64,000 nucleotides of DNA from Pseudodonghicola xiamenensis DSM 18339 (GTDB taxonomy: Bacteria; Pseudomonadota; Alphaproteobacteria; Rhodobacterales; Rhodobacteraceae), in NCBI RefSeq assembly GCF_000429365.1, contig NZ_AUBS01000002.1, positions 310,001 to 374,000 on the forward strand, read 5' to 3'. Below are positions 9,317 to 19,854 of the stretch, piece by piece (position 1 is the stretch's first letter; every line of letters begins with the position of its first letter). Below the pieces are notes generated by a model. That model saw only the letters and a program-made list of their open reading frames with translations, searched no databases and was not told the DNA's origin. The position numbers and the translations under genes are program-made.

Positions 9317-10669
9317 ATGCCAGGACCGAAACTGGACCCGGTCGAAAGCGACGCCGAACTGCCATCCAGTGTCGACGTTGTCATCATTGGCGGCGGCATC
9401 GCAGGCGTTTGCACCGCACTGGAACTGGTCGACCGAGGCAAGACGGTCGCGATTTGCGAAAAGGGACAGGTCGGCGCCGAACAATCCAGCCGCAACTGGG
9501 GCTGGGTGCGCCTGACCCACCGCGATCCGCGCGAAATGCCGCTAATGGTCGAATCCGTGCGGCTGTGGAAAGGGATGAACGAGCGCATCGACGACGAGAC
9601 CGGTTATCGCCAATGCGGCGTGACCTATACGGTTGCCACCGATGCTGCGCTGGCCGCCGAACATAATGCGCTCGACGAGTTGCACCAATACCAGATCCCC
9701 GCCCGCATCCTGAACCGCGAAGAGGCGCTGGCCGCCTTCCCCGGCCTGTCGCTCGAGATCAAGGGCGCGCTGCACAATCCGCATGACGGACGCGCCGAGC
9801 CGCAAATGGCCGCCCCCGCGATCGCCCGTGCGGTGCAGGCCCGGGGTGGCACCGTGCATCAGAACTGTGCCGTGCGCACCGTCGAGACCGCCAACGGCAG
9901 GGTATCCGGCGTGATCACCGAGAAAGGCCCGATCAAATGCTCTGCCGTTCTGGTCGCGGGGGGCGTCTGGTCGCGGCTGTTCCTGGGCAATATGGGCATC
10001 TACCTGCCGCAACTGCGCACCAAGAACACGGTCATGCGCACCGATCCGGTGCCCGATGGCCCGGAGACGACCCTGAAATACCGCGACTTCGCGATGCGCC
10101 GGCGGCTCGATGGCGGCTATAACATCGCTTCGGCAGAGCCGAGCCGCTATCAGCTCACCCCCGACAGCTTCCGTCTTTTCAAGGCCTTCCTGCCGACGCT
10201 GAAAAACGAATGGAGAAACGTGAGCCTCGGCCTCGGACCGGCGTTCTTCGAGGCGCTGCGCACGCCGCGGCGCTGGACCAGCAAAGATGTGACCCCTTTC
10301 GAGAAGACCCGCGTGCTCGATCCCGAGCCGGAAAGCACCATGATCGACAAGGTCCTCGACGGCGTCAAATCCGGCTATGCGCCGTTCAAGGACGCCAAGG
10401 TCGCGCAACGCTGGGCAGGATATATCGACGTGCTTCCCGATGTGATCCCCGTCATCTCGGCGACAGAGGGGGTCAAGAACGGCCTGCCCGGGCTGTTCGT
10501 CGCCACCGGGTTTTCCGGTCATGGCTTCGGGCTGGGCACCGGTGCCGGGCTGCTGGCTGCCGATCTCATCACCGGGCGGTCGCCCTGCGTCGATCCGACC
10601 CCCTTCCGCCTGCATCGCTTTACCGATGGCTCGAAAATCTCGGCCATGCAGGTGCTGGCGCGACACTGA
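9317..10669 (+). CDS. FAD-dependent oxidoreductase, DAO/DadA-like (paralogue B)
   Basis: 450 residues with VVIIGGGIAGVCTALELVDRG and CEKG at the N-terminus and GFSGHGFGLGTGAGLLAAD near the C-terminus. It is homologous along its length to the gene at 2870-4201 (shared EQSSRNWGWVR, RDPRE.PLM, DGRAEPQ.AAPAIA). ATG 9317 is preceded by CAGGAGAAG. A strong terminator follows at 10707, so this is the last gene of the marR-led operon. Keeping two diverged copies in one operon suggests consecutive or stereospecific oxidations, which is an inference. Confidence 0.88.
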   Translation: MPGPKLDPVESDAELPSSVDVVIIGGGIAGVCTALELVDRGKTVAICEKGQVGAEQSSRNWGWVRLTHRDPREMPLMVESVRLWKGMNERIDDETGYRQCGVTYTVATDAALAAEHNALDELHQYQIPARILNREEALAAFPGLSLEIKGALHNPHDGRAEPQMAAPAIARAVQARGGTVHQNCAVRTVETANGRVSGVITEKGPIKCSAVLVAGGVWSRLFLGNMGIYLPQLRTKNTVMRTDPVPDGPETTLKYRDFAMRRRLDGGYNIASAEPSRYQLTPDSFRLFKAFLPTLKNEWRNVSLGLGPAFFEALRTPRRWTSKDVTPFEKTRVLDPEPESTMIDKVLDGVKSGYAPFKDAKVAQRWAGYIDVLPDVIPVISATEGVKNGLPGLFVATGFSGHGFGLGTGAGLLAADLITGRSPCVDPTPFRLHRFTDGSKISAMQVLARH

Positions 10670-10706
10670 CAGGAGCCTCCGGCCCCTGACTCCAAGTCCC
10701 CAAACT

Positions 10707-10750
10707 GCCCCCTGCGCACCCGTATCAACGGGCGCCAGGGGGCGATTTTT
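10707..10750 (+). terminator. Rho-independent terminator closing the marR-led catabolic operon
   Basis: GCCCCCTG (10707-10714) pairs with CAGGGGGC (10736-10743), with an inner ACCCG/CGGG helix, and is followed by GATTTTT. It lies between two convergent FAD oxidoreductase genes. Confidence 0.85.
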
Positions 10751-10779
10751 CATCAGGCCCGGCCCGGGCCCTCTTCTTA

Positions 10780-12036
10780 TCACCGGTCGAGAAAGTCGCG
10801 CAGCCGGAAATAATGGATCCCGAGGCTGCCATAGATCGGATGCAGCCCGTGGAAGGGCAGTGCCGGGATCGAGGCAACGGTCGGGATCGGCAGCGGGGTG
10901 CCCCGCGCCAGATAGTCGGCGATCGCCTTGCCCAGCGCCACCGAAAGCGCCACACCACGGCCGTTGAACCCGGTGGCCGCCAGCAGCCCCGGCGCCGGTT
11001 CGCACAGGCGAATCCGATGGTCAGGGGTCATCCCGACCCGACCGAACCAGCGCCGTTCGATCCGGAACCCGGCCCCGAAGAGCCGCGTCAACTCGGTTTC
11101 GATCCTAGAGAAATCAGCAGCCCGCCGCGGGTCGGAGAAACTGCCGCGCCCGCCGATCATCAGCCGGTTTTCCGGGCCGATGCGGAAATAGGTGCCGACG
11201 CGCCGCACCTCGGAGGCAACAACACCGTTGGGCAGGATACGCGCCAGTTGTTCCGGGGTCAGCGGCGCAGTAGCGATCTGGAAGCTGTTGGCCGGCACAG
11301 TGGCCCGGGCCAACTTCCGGTCCAGCCGGGGGGGCGTATAGACATTGCTGGCCAGCACCACCCGCGCGGCGTCGACCTGCACACCACCGGCGAGCTGCGC
11401 CCGCCAGCCGGAACCGTTTCGCGCCAATCCCGTGACCGGTGAACGGGCATAGACCTTGACGCCGATCGTCTCTGCCGCCTTGGCCAGCCCCTGCGCCAGT
11501 TTCAGCGGATGAATCTTGCCAGCGCGCCGGTCGATCCAACCGCCGTGAAACGCCCGGGACCCCGTCGCCTTTTCCATCGCCGCCGCGTCCAGCCATTCGA
11601 CCGGCGCGCCACGGGCCTGCCACTGCGCCATGCGAGAGCGCAGCCCGGACAGATGCACCGCCTTGTTGCCGGCCTGGATCCAACCGCCCCGCACCGCGTC
11701 GCAGTCGATGCCAAGCCGGTCAACCACCGCGAAAAGCGTATCCGCCGTTGCGCCCGCGAATTCAGTGGCCTGTGGCCCCCAGAGCCGATCGAGCCCATCC
11801 GGGTCGTCCTTGAGACCGGGAATCACCTGGCCTCCGTTGCGGCCCGAGGCACCGGCACCCGGCATCTCGGCCTCGAGCAACACGACCTGCGTGCCCGCTT
11901 CAGCCAGATGAAGGGCGGTCGACAGCCCCTGAAACCCGCCACCGATCACCAGCACGTCGGTGCGCAGGCTTTCGGTCAACTGCGGCAATTCCGGCGCCGC
12001 CGGGGCCGTCGCAGCCCAGAGAGATTGAAAATCCAT
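10780..12036 (-). CDS. FAD-dependent oxidoreductase, OrdL/PuuB-like
   Basis: 418 residues from ATG 12036, which has GGGGCAGG upstream; an in-frame TTG 18 bp earlier is less likely. The FAD motif is DVLVIGGGFQGLSTALHLAEAG, followed by GAGASGRNGGQVIPG, the family SGRNGG segment. The C-terminal ATGFNGRGVALSVALGKAIADYL is also typical. It starts 14 bp after the amino-acid transporter ATPase gene and is the last gene of that minus-strand operon. The imported compound is probably its substrate or a precursor of it. Confidence 0.87.
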   Translation of the reverse strand: MDFQSLWAATAPAAPELPQLTESLRTDVLVIGGGFQGLSTALHLAEAGTQVVLLEAEMPGAGASGRNGGQVIPGLKDDPDGLDRLWGPQATEFAGATADTLFAVVDRLGIDCDAVRGGWIQAGNKAVHLSGLRSRMAQWQARGAPVEWLDAAAMEKATGSRAFHGGWIDRRAGKIHPLKLAQGLAKAAETIGVKVYARSPVTGLARNGSGWRAQLAGGVQVDAARVVLASNVYTPPRLDRKLARATVPANSFQIATAPLTPEQLARILPNGVVASEVRRVGTYFRIGPENRLMIGGRGSFSDPRRAADFSRIETELTRLFGAGFRIERRWFGRVGMTPDHRIRLCEPAPGLLAATGFNGRGVALSVALGKAIADYLARGTPLPIPTVASIPALPFHGLHPIYGSLGIHYFRLRDFLDR

Positions 12037-12050
12037 TGCCTGCCCCAAAA

Positions 12051-12782
12051 TCAAACCGGATGGGTCACGCGCCGCAGGAACTCCTGCGTCCGCGCATTCT
12101 GCGGCCGAACCAGAACGTCCTTGGCCGCGCCATGCTCTGCGATCAGCCCCTTGTCGAGAAAGAACACGTTGCTGGCCACCTCGCGGGCGAACTGGATTTC
12201 ATGGGTGACGATCAGCATCGTCATATGCTCCTCTGCCAGATCGCGCAGCACCGAGAGCACCTCTCCCACCATCTCGGGATCCAGCGCCGAGGTCGGTTCG
12301 TCGAGCAAGATGGCCTCGGGCCGCATCGCCAGCGCCCGCGCGATGGCGACCCGCTGCTGCTGACCGCCGGAGAGCGCCGAGGGATAGAAATTCATCTTGT
12401 CGGCAAGCCCCACGCGGCGCAGATGCTCCTCGGCGCGGGCCCGCACCTCGGCCTTGTCTTCCCCAAGCACCTGGACCGGACCCTCCATGACGTTCTGCAG
12501 GGCGGTCATATGCGGGAACAGGTTGAACCGCTGGAACACCATCGCCACCCGGGTCCGGATGTTGTGGATGGACGCAGCATGGGCATCGACCCGCTCGCCG
12601 TCGATCAGGATGTTGCCAGATTGGTAATCCTCAAGCCCGTTGACGCAGCGCAGCAGCGTCGACTTGCCCGAGCCGGAGGCGCCGATCAGACAGACCACCT
12701 GCCCCTTGTCGACTTCCGCGGTGATGCCCTTGAGCACCTCGTGCTTTCCGAAGGACTTGTGGACGTTCTCGAAACGGATCAC
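12051..12782 (-). CDS. Polar amino acid ABC transporter ATP-binding protein (GlnQ/HisP type)
   Basis: 243 residues from GTG 12782. This start overlaps the permease stop as GTGA and has GGGAG about 8 bases upstream; the longer frame to 12845 would overlap the permease gene by 67 bp. It has Walker A GASGSGKST, Q-loop VFQRFNLFPHMT, signature LSGGQQQRVAIARAL, Walker B ILLDEPTSALDPEM and switch VTHE. FQRFNLFPH is characteristic of the glutamine/histidine/polar amino acid importers. It powers the permease encoded immediately upstream. Confidence 0.93.
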   Translation of the reverse strand: MIRFENVHKSFGKHEVLKGITAEVDKGQVVCLIGASGSGKSTLLRCVNGLEDYQSGNILIDGERVDAHAASIHNIRTRVAMVFQRFNLFPHMTALQNVMEGPVQVLGEDKAEVRARAEEHLRRVGLADKMNFYPSALSGGQQQRVAIARALAMRPEAILLDEPTSALDPEMVGEVLSVLRDLAEEHMTMLIVTHEIQFAREVASNVFFLDKGLIAEHGAAKDVLVRPQNARTQEFLRRVTHPV

Positions 12783-13435
12783 TTCGCGGCTCCCATCTTG
12801 AGTTCGACCCGACGCATCAGGAAATTGAGCGGGATCGTCAGGCACAGGTACAATGCGGCGACCATGGTGAAGACGGTCATGTTGTCGAAGGTCGAAGAGG
12901 CCAGCATCTTACCCTGCATGGTCAATTCCGCCACCGAGATCACCGAAACCTGGCTGCTGTCCTTCAACAGCATGACCACATTATTGCCATAGGGCGGCAA
13001 GGCGATCCGGAAAGCCTGCGGCAGCACGATCCGGCGCATCATCTTGCCGTGTTTCATGCCGATGGACTTGGCAGCCTCGACCTGCCCCTTGTCCACCGCC
13101 TCGATCCCGCCGCGGAAGGTCTCGCCGATATAGCACGAATACGTCAGCGCAAGGCCGATCACCCCGGCCTGGAAGGCGGTCAGATCGAGCCCGAGTTCGG
13201 GCATCACGAAGTAGATGTAGAACAGCACGACAAGGATCGGGATACCGCGCAAGAACTCCACGACATAGCGGGCGGGCAATTCCAACCACCGGCTTCCGGA
13301 ACTGCGCATGATGGACCAGAGCAACCCCAGCGCAGATGCCAGCACCAATGCAAGCGCGGTTACGGCAACAGTCTGCCAAAGACCGGTGAGAAGGAGCGGC
13401 AAGTAATCCTGAATCCGCTCAGATAAGGGCGACAT
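12779..13435 (-). CDS. Amino acid ABC transporter permease (HisM/GlnP type)
   Basis: 218 residues, typical of the one-domain polar amino acid permeases. There are about five membrane segments. The EAA-like loop AAKSIGMKHGKMMRRIVLPQAFRIALPPYGNN is diagnostic. It lies between the binding-protein and ATPase genes. No second permease gene is present, so it may act as a homodimer. Confidence 0.92.
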   Translation of the reverse strand: MSPLSERIQDYLPLLLTGLWQTVAVTALALVLASALGLLWSIMRSSGSRWLELPARYVVEFLRGIPILVVLFYIYFVMPELGLDLTAFQAGVIGLALTYSCYIGETFRGGIEAVDKGQVEAAKSIGMKHGKMMRRIVLPQAFRIALPPYGNNVVMLLKDSSQVSVISVAELTMQGKMLASSTFDNMTVFTMVAALYLCLTIPLNFLMRRVELKMGAAK

Positions 13436-13461
13436 GAACGTCTCCTGTCAGAACAATTCAG

Positions 13462-13486
13462 GCCCGGAGCAGCACCCCGGGCCTCT
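13462..13486 (-). promoter_or_regulatory. Intercistronic hairpin between binding-protein and permease genes
   Basis: AGGCCCGG (13462-13469) pairs with CCGGGCCT (13479-13486) around a 9-nt loop. In the direction of transcription (minus strand) no T-run follows, so it is more likely an mRNA-stabilising or partial-attenuation hairpin than a full terminator. The position mirrors the hairpin at 5996-6022. Confidence 0.55.
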
Positions 13487-13497
13487 TTTCACAGGCC

Positions 13498-14235
13498 TCA
13501 GAGGCCGTATTTCCCGAAAATCGCCGACAACTCGCCGCTTTGTTTCATCGCCTCGATCGCCGCGTTGATCTCGGCCAGCAGCTCCGGCTTATCCTTCGAG
13601 ACCGCCAGCGCGACCTTCCCGATGCTCATCGGCTCATAGCCATCGACCAGCCGCACGCCCAGCCCCGGGTTTTGCGAAATCTGATAGGCCACGATCGGCT
13701 TGTCGCCGAACCCCGCCTTGATCCGCCCCAGCTTCACGTCACGCATGATATCGGCCAGGCTGTCGTAAAGCTTCACCTCGCTGAAGATGCCCTTCGCCTG
13801 CAGTTGATCGGCAAAGGTCGTGCCGATCTGCGCACCAACGACTTCGCCTGCAAGATCGTCGAGCTGATAGGAGCCGGTATCGTCGCCGGAGACAAAGACC
13901 GCATCGCCATAGCTGTAGACCGTCTCCGAGAAATCGACGACTTCCTTGCGCTTGTCGGTGGCGAACATCCCTGCAGAGATCGCATCAATCTTGCCGGTCT
14001 GCAGCGCCGGGATCAGGGCCGAAAACTGAGTGATCGCGAATTCAGGCTCCATATCAAGATCGGCAGCGATCGCCGCAGCAAGATCGACCATCGCGCCGGT
14101 CGGCTTCTGGGTCGAGGTATCAATGAAGGTGAAAGGCACGCCGGTGGTCGTGACCCCGACCCGAAGGTCCTCTGCCTGAGCCTGCAAAGCGCTGAGCGCA
14201 AGAGCACCCGCGAGAGCGATGGAACGGAATTTCAT
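13498..14235 (-). CDS. Amino acid ABC transporter substrate-binding protein
   Basis: 245 residues from ATG 14235, preceded by AGGGAAG; the frame extends further upstream but lacks a signal peptide there. Residues 1-22 (MKFRSIALAGALALSALQAQA) form a Sec signal with cleavage after AQA. The mature protein has the SBP_bac_3 features LRVGVTTTGVPFTF, DLAAAIAADLDMEPEF and the later IDAISAGMFATDKRKEVVDFS. It is the first gene of the minus-strand transporter operon and is divergent from the XRE-cupin regulator. Confidence 0.92.
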   Translation of the reverse strand: MKFRSIALAGALALSALQAQAEDLRVGVTTTGVPFTFIDTSTQKPTGAMVDLAAAIAADLDMEPEFAITQFSALIPALQTGKIDAISAGMFATDKRKEVVDFSETVYSYGDAVFVSGDDTGSYQLDDLAGEVVGAQIGTTFADQLQAKGIFSEVKLYDSLADIMRDVKLGRIKAGFGDKPIVAYQISQNPGLGVRLVDGYEPMSIGKVALAVSKDKPELLAEINAAIEAMKQSGELSAIFGKYGL

Positions 14236-14350
14236 GAGCAGCTTCCCTGTGTCGCGCGCCACGCTCCCCACTTTCAGCAGGGGCGGCGCAGTTTCTAGAC
14301 ATTCTTCACCATAATGAAACATCTTCAGGAAGCAACCAAAACTACGGCCC

Positions 14351-14370
14351 TTCTTCATATTTATGAAGAA
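14351..14370. promoter_or_regulatory. 20-bp palindromic operator between the transporter operon and the XRE-cupin regulator
   Basis: TTCTTCATATTTATGAAGAA is a perfect 9-2-9 inverted repeat. Additional half-sites are TTCTTCA at 14302-14308, TTCTTCAT at 14392-14399 and ATGAAGAA at 14468-14475, the last only 6 bp before the regulator start. The clustering in the divergent intergenic region suggests binding by the XRE-cupin protein; no other regulator gene is adjacent. Confidence 0.6.
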
Positions 14371-14481
14371 TGCCTATGTTTCCACTGTTTTTTCTTCATT
14401 CTCTTCCCCAAACAGGTTAAACGTGCTGTACCGGGGGGATAGCTTCTCGGGCACCACGTTCACCCAAATGAAGAATCGCCG

Positions 14482-15093
14482 ATGCCCCTTGCCGAAAATG
14501 AAGCAACGCTGCAAACCGACCCGCTCAGCGGAATGGACGATGTCTCGCTTGGCGAATCCGTGCGTCAGGCTCGCAAGAGCCGCGGCCTGTCCCTGCAGAC
14601 CGTGGCCGAAGGCGCCGGCATCTCCACCGGACTGCTGAGCCAGATCGAACGCGGCATTTCCTCGCCTTCGATTCGCAATTTGCGCGCCATCTGCGATGTG
14701 ATCGAAATCCCGTTCCTGTCACTCTTTGCCGAAGCTGACAGCGCCAGCCGAGAAGCCGGAATGATCGTTCGCGAAGGCCGGCGCCGGACCGTAGATTTCG
14801 GCGACAAGGGTATGGTGAAATCCTTCCTCACCGCCCATGACAACGGCGCTCTGCAGGTGATGGAGATCGTCCTCGCCCCTGGCGGAACCTCGGGCGAGGA
14901 AGCCTATGCCCATGACGGCGAGGAATGCGGCGTGGTGCTGCGTGGCAAGCTTGAGCTCTGGGTCGAAGACGACAGATTCGTTCTGGATGAAGGCGACGCC
15001 TTCCATTTCGAAAGCCGCCGACCGCACCGGTTCCGCAACCTCGGCAACGACGAAAGCCGGGTGATGTGGGTCACCACCCCGCCGGTCTGGTAA
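14482..15093 (+). CDS. XRE family transcriptional regulator with C-terminal cupin domain
   Basis: 203 residues. The helix-turn-helix spans roughly residues 20-75 (VRQARKSRGLSLQTVAEGAG, then ISTGLLSQIERGISSPSI). The cupin sensor domain covers about 125-200, with EEAYAHDGEECGVVLRGKLELWV and a GDAFHFESRRPHRFRN metal/ligand-binding segment. Members of this class (PuuR-like) control polyamine and amino-acid catabolism. It is divergent from the amino acid transporter plus FAD oxidoreductase operon and probably controls it through the palindromes at 14302-14475. Confidence 0.9.
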   Translation: MPLAENEATLQTDPLSGMDDVSLGESVRQARKSRGLSLQTVAEGAGISTGLLSQIERGISSPSIRNLRAICDVIEIPFLSLFAEADSASREAGMIVREGRRRTVDFGDKGMVKSFLTAHDNGALQVMEIVLAPGGTSGEEAYAHDGEECGVVLRGKLELWVEDDRFVLDEGDAFHFESRRPHRFRNLGNDESRVMWVTTPPVW

Positions 15094-15194
15094 CCCCTCC
15101 CTGGATAGGCTGCCCCCCTGACCGGAATAGCACCTCGGGATTATCGCCTCAGGGCGAAGATTGACAAAGCCCTCCCCCCGGCGCAGGGTACGCG

Positions 15195-17227
<2,033 letters not shown>

Positions 17228-17230
17228 ACA

Positions 17231-18040
17231 ATGGACATGAGCATGACACAACAAACCCCGGGCGTTCTGCTGAGCCGGCTGCGGGCCGAACCGCCGCTGG
17301 TGCAATGCATCACCAATTTCGTGGCGATGAACATCGCGGCGAATGTGCTGCTGGCCGCCGGCGCCAGCCCCGCCATGGTCTCGGACGCCGAGGAGGCGAA
17401 TGAATTTGCCCGTATCGCCGGGGCGCTGACGGTGAATATCGGCACGCTCTCCGCGCCCTTCGTGGCCGGAATGCGGACCGCCATCGAAGGGGCGCAGGCA
17501 GCCGGGCGGCCCTGGGTGCTGGATCCGGTGGCCTGTCAGGCAACGGCGCTGCGCCGGCGCACCGCGGCCGATCTGCTGGCACTGACCCCCACCATCATCC
17601 GCGGCAATGCCTCGGAAATCCTGGCGCTTGCTGGAGAGGACAGCCGAGGCCAGGGCGTCGATGGACGCGATTCCGTGGAGACGGCGGAGGCCGGCGCGCG
17701 ACACCTGGCCGAAACCAGCGGCGCGGTGGTCGCGGTGACCGGCGAAGTCGATTTCGTCACCGACGGCACCCGCGCCGTGCGGATCGCCGGCGGATCGCCC
17801 TATATGCCGCTCAATACCGCTCTGGGCTGTTCACTGACCGGGCTTTGCGGCGCCTATGCGGCGGTGGCGGACGATCCCTTCGATGCCGCCGTAGGGGCGC
17901 TGGCGCATTATGCCGTGGCCGGCAGCCGGGCGCATGAGGGCGCGGCAGGGCCCGGCTCTTTCGGCGTCCGGTTCCTCGATGCGCTACATGGGCTTGCGCC
18001 CGGGGCGCTCGACGCCGAGGCACGGGTGAGCCAGGCATGA
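17231..18040 (+). CDS. thiM: Hydroxyethylthiazole kinase ThiM
   Basis: 269 residues. ThiM phosphorylates 4-methyl-5-(2-hydroxyethyl)thiazole in thiamine salvage. Recognisable segments are PLVQCITNFVAMNIAANVLLAAGASPAM at the N-terminus, RPWVLDPVACQAT, and the ATP/anion-hole region ALGCSLTGLCGAYAAV (GxGC in most members). The start at 17231 is 3 bp after thiC and 10 bp after AGGAGA. It overlaps thiE by 4 bp. The operon thus combines pyrimidine synthesis with thiazole salvage. Confidence 0.95.
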   Translation: MDMSMTQQTPGVLLSRLRAEPPLVQCITNFVAMNIAANVLLAAGASPAMVSDAEEANEFARIAGALTVNIGTLSAPFVAGMRTAIEGAQAAGRPWVLDPVACQATALRRRTAADLLALTPTIIRGNASEILALAGEDSRGQGVDGRDSVETAEAGARHLAETSGAVVAVTGEVDFVTDGTRAVRIAGGSPYMPLNTALGCSLTGLCGAYAAVADDPFDAAVGALAHYAVAGSRAHEGAAGPGSFGVRFLDALHGLAPGALDAEARVSQA

Positions 18041-18705
18041 TGAGGCCAACATTCGATCTTGCGGTCTATCTGGTGCTCGATCCCGGCCTCTGCGCCGGGA
18101 TCGGCATGGTCGAGACCGCCCGCCGCGCAGTTGCTGGCGGGGCGACGATGGTGCAACTGCGCGACAAGGACGGCGGCACCGCGCGGATGATCGAGACCGG
18201 GCGCGCGCTGAAGACCGCGCTGGCCGGAACCGGCGCCCGGCTCATCGTCAATGACGATGTTGCGGCAGCGGTGGAGATCGGCGCCGACGGCATCCACATC
18301 GGCCAGGGAGACATGAAGGCGACCGAGGCACGCCGGCTGATCGGCCCCGACGCGATCCTCGGGCTCACGGTCGAAACGCCGGAGCTGGCCGCCCAAGCCG
18401 ACCCAATGCTGGTCGATTACATCGGCGCCGGCCCGGTCTTTGCCACGCCGACCAAGCTGGACCACAAGACCCCGGTGGGCTTTGACGGGCTCGCCACCCA
18501 GATCGCCGCCAGCCCGGTGCCAGCGGTCGCCATCGGCGGTCTCAAGGCCCCGCATGTCGCCGCCGCCCTGGCGGCCGGCGCATTGGGCGTGGCAGTTGTC
18601 TCGGCCATCTGCGGCCAGCCCGACCCCGAGCAGGCCGCCCGCATCCTGCGCCAGGAGGTCAACGCCTGCCGACGCATGTCCAGCGACAGCTCCGTCAGGG
18701 TCTGA
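18037..18705 (+). CDS. thiE: Thiamine phosphate synthase ThiE
   Basis: 222 residues. It joins HMP pyrophosphate and thiazole phosphate to give thiamine phosphate. Family motifs are ATMVQLRDKDGG (pyrophosphate binding), LIVNDDVAAAVEIGADGIHIGQGDM, GLTVETPEL, DYIGAGPVFATPTK and PAVAIGGLK. It starts with ATGA overlapping the thiM stop. The stop codon lies inside a hairpin at 18694-18717 that probably ends the transcript. Confidence 0.96.
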   Translation: MMRPTFDLAVYLVLDPGLCAGIGMVETARRAVAGGATMVQLRDKDGGTARMIETGRALKTALAGTGARLIVNDDVAAAVEIGADGIHIGQGDMKATEARRLIGPDAILGLTVETPELAAQADPMLVDYIGAGPVFATPTKLDHKTPVGFDGLATQIAASPVPAVAIGGLKAPHVAAALAAGALGVAVVSAICGQPDPEQAARILRQEVNACRRMSSDSSVRV

Positions 18706-18717
18706 TCACACCCTGAC
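18694..18717 (+). terminator. Hairpin at the end of the thi operon
   Basis: GTCAGGGT (18694-18701) pairs perfectly with ACCCTGAC (18710-18717); the loop includes the thiE stop codon. There is no T-run, so termination may be Rho-assisted. Confidence 0.4.
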
Positions 18718-19037
18718 CACATCCGAAGGCCAGCAAACGGACGGGCGTGCGCTCATGTATCGGGCCTGCGCCCGCCTGGTTCCGGACCGGCAGACAGCCC
18801 CCCTGCCAAGTGGACAGCCACAGGCCCAATACATTAGAAAAACTGAACATTTGATTTCAATATATTCGTTATTCACAACAGTATTCGCCCGATATGCTCC
18901 TGACAAAGCCGGGTTGCAGCCCCTGCGACAGGCTTCGACACAGCAAGGGCAACCATGACACCAGAGATATCCTGCGGGCATGATCAGCCGCCGCACTCCG
19001 CCACATCCCATCTCGCGCATCCAGGCGCGCCCGGACA
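18718..19037. other. Intergenic region between thiE and the LysE-type gene
   Basis: No convincing gene is seen. Bases 18829-18890 are markedly AT-rich for this genome (including TTGATTTCAATATATTCG) and probably carry the promoter of the gene at 19038. Short open frames here have no ribosome-binding site or recognisable protein. Confidence 0.5.
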
Positions 19038-19649
19038 ATGACCGGCAAGCTTCTTCTGCTCTGGCTGTCCGCCTTTCCGCTGATGGGCAGCCCAGGGCCC
19101 GCAACGCTGACCCTTGCCAGCCTGGGCGCGGCCTTCGGCTTTCGCGCCTGCCGCCGCTACCTGCTCGGGATCATCACCGGCACCACGGCGGTCCTGCTGA
19201 TCGTGGCGAGTGGCGTTTCCGCCATTCACGCCCTTCCGCCGGAGCTGCTGAGCGCGCTTCAGATCGCCGCCATCGCCTATATCCTCTATCTCGCCTGGAA
19301 GATCGCCACCGCCCCAGTAGGCGCCACCGACGGGCACCAACCGCAAAAATCTTCGGTCGTTATCGCGTCTTTCCTGCCTGGGCTCGGATTGGCGCTTGCC
19401 AACCCCAAGGCCTTCGCCGCCATCGGAGCAGTCTATTCCGGCCATATGATCCTGCCGGGTCAGCCAGGCCCGGACACCGCTCTGAAGATCGCCGCCCTGA
19501 CACTGGTCATCGTGACGGTGAACGCCGCCTGGCTGGCCTTCGGCACGACCTTCTCGCGACTGCTGACGCAGCCCAGCCTGGGCAGAGGCCTCAATATCCT
19601 GTTCGCCCTTTTGCTTCTGACCTCGGTCTGCTTCCTTCTGGCAGGCTAA
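19038..19649 (+). CDS. LysE/RhtB family amino acid exporter
   Basis: 203 residues, the usual size of the LysE/RhtB group. It has about six hydrophobic segments. The N-terminal SFPLMGSPGPATLTLASLGAAFG pattern (here AFPLMGSPGPATLT) is the conserved motif near the first loop. The central charged linker (VGATDGHQPQK) and the NPKAF motif in LALANPKAFAAIG are also typical. It likely exports amino acids or derivatives. It stands alone between the thi operon and a convergent DoxX-like gene. Confidence 0.85.
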   Translation: MTGKLLLLWLSAFPLMGSPGPATLTLASLGAAFGFRACRRYLLGIITGTTAVLLIVASGVSAIHALPPELLSALQIAAIAYILYLAWKIATAPVGATDGHQPQKSSVVIASFLPGLGLALANPKAFAAIGAVYSGHMILPGQPGPDTALKIAALTLVIVTVNAAWLAFGTTFSRLLTQPSLGRGLNILFALLLLTSVCFLLAG

Positions 19650-19854
19650 CCCGCCCCCCCCAAAAATTTGACCGACCCGGACCGGCGCGATGCCAGGCCC
19701 GGGCCGGCCTCCAGCCGTCCGGCAAGCCGCCACAGGGGCAACCGGCTCCTCTCTACTGGGTGGCGTGAGATCGGAACACGGCGATGGGTGGCACCCCGAC
19801 GTGGCGCAGGGCCACCGGATTGCCGACTGGAATGGCAAGCTTCAGATCATCGGG

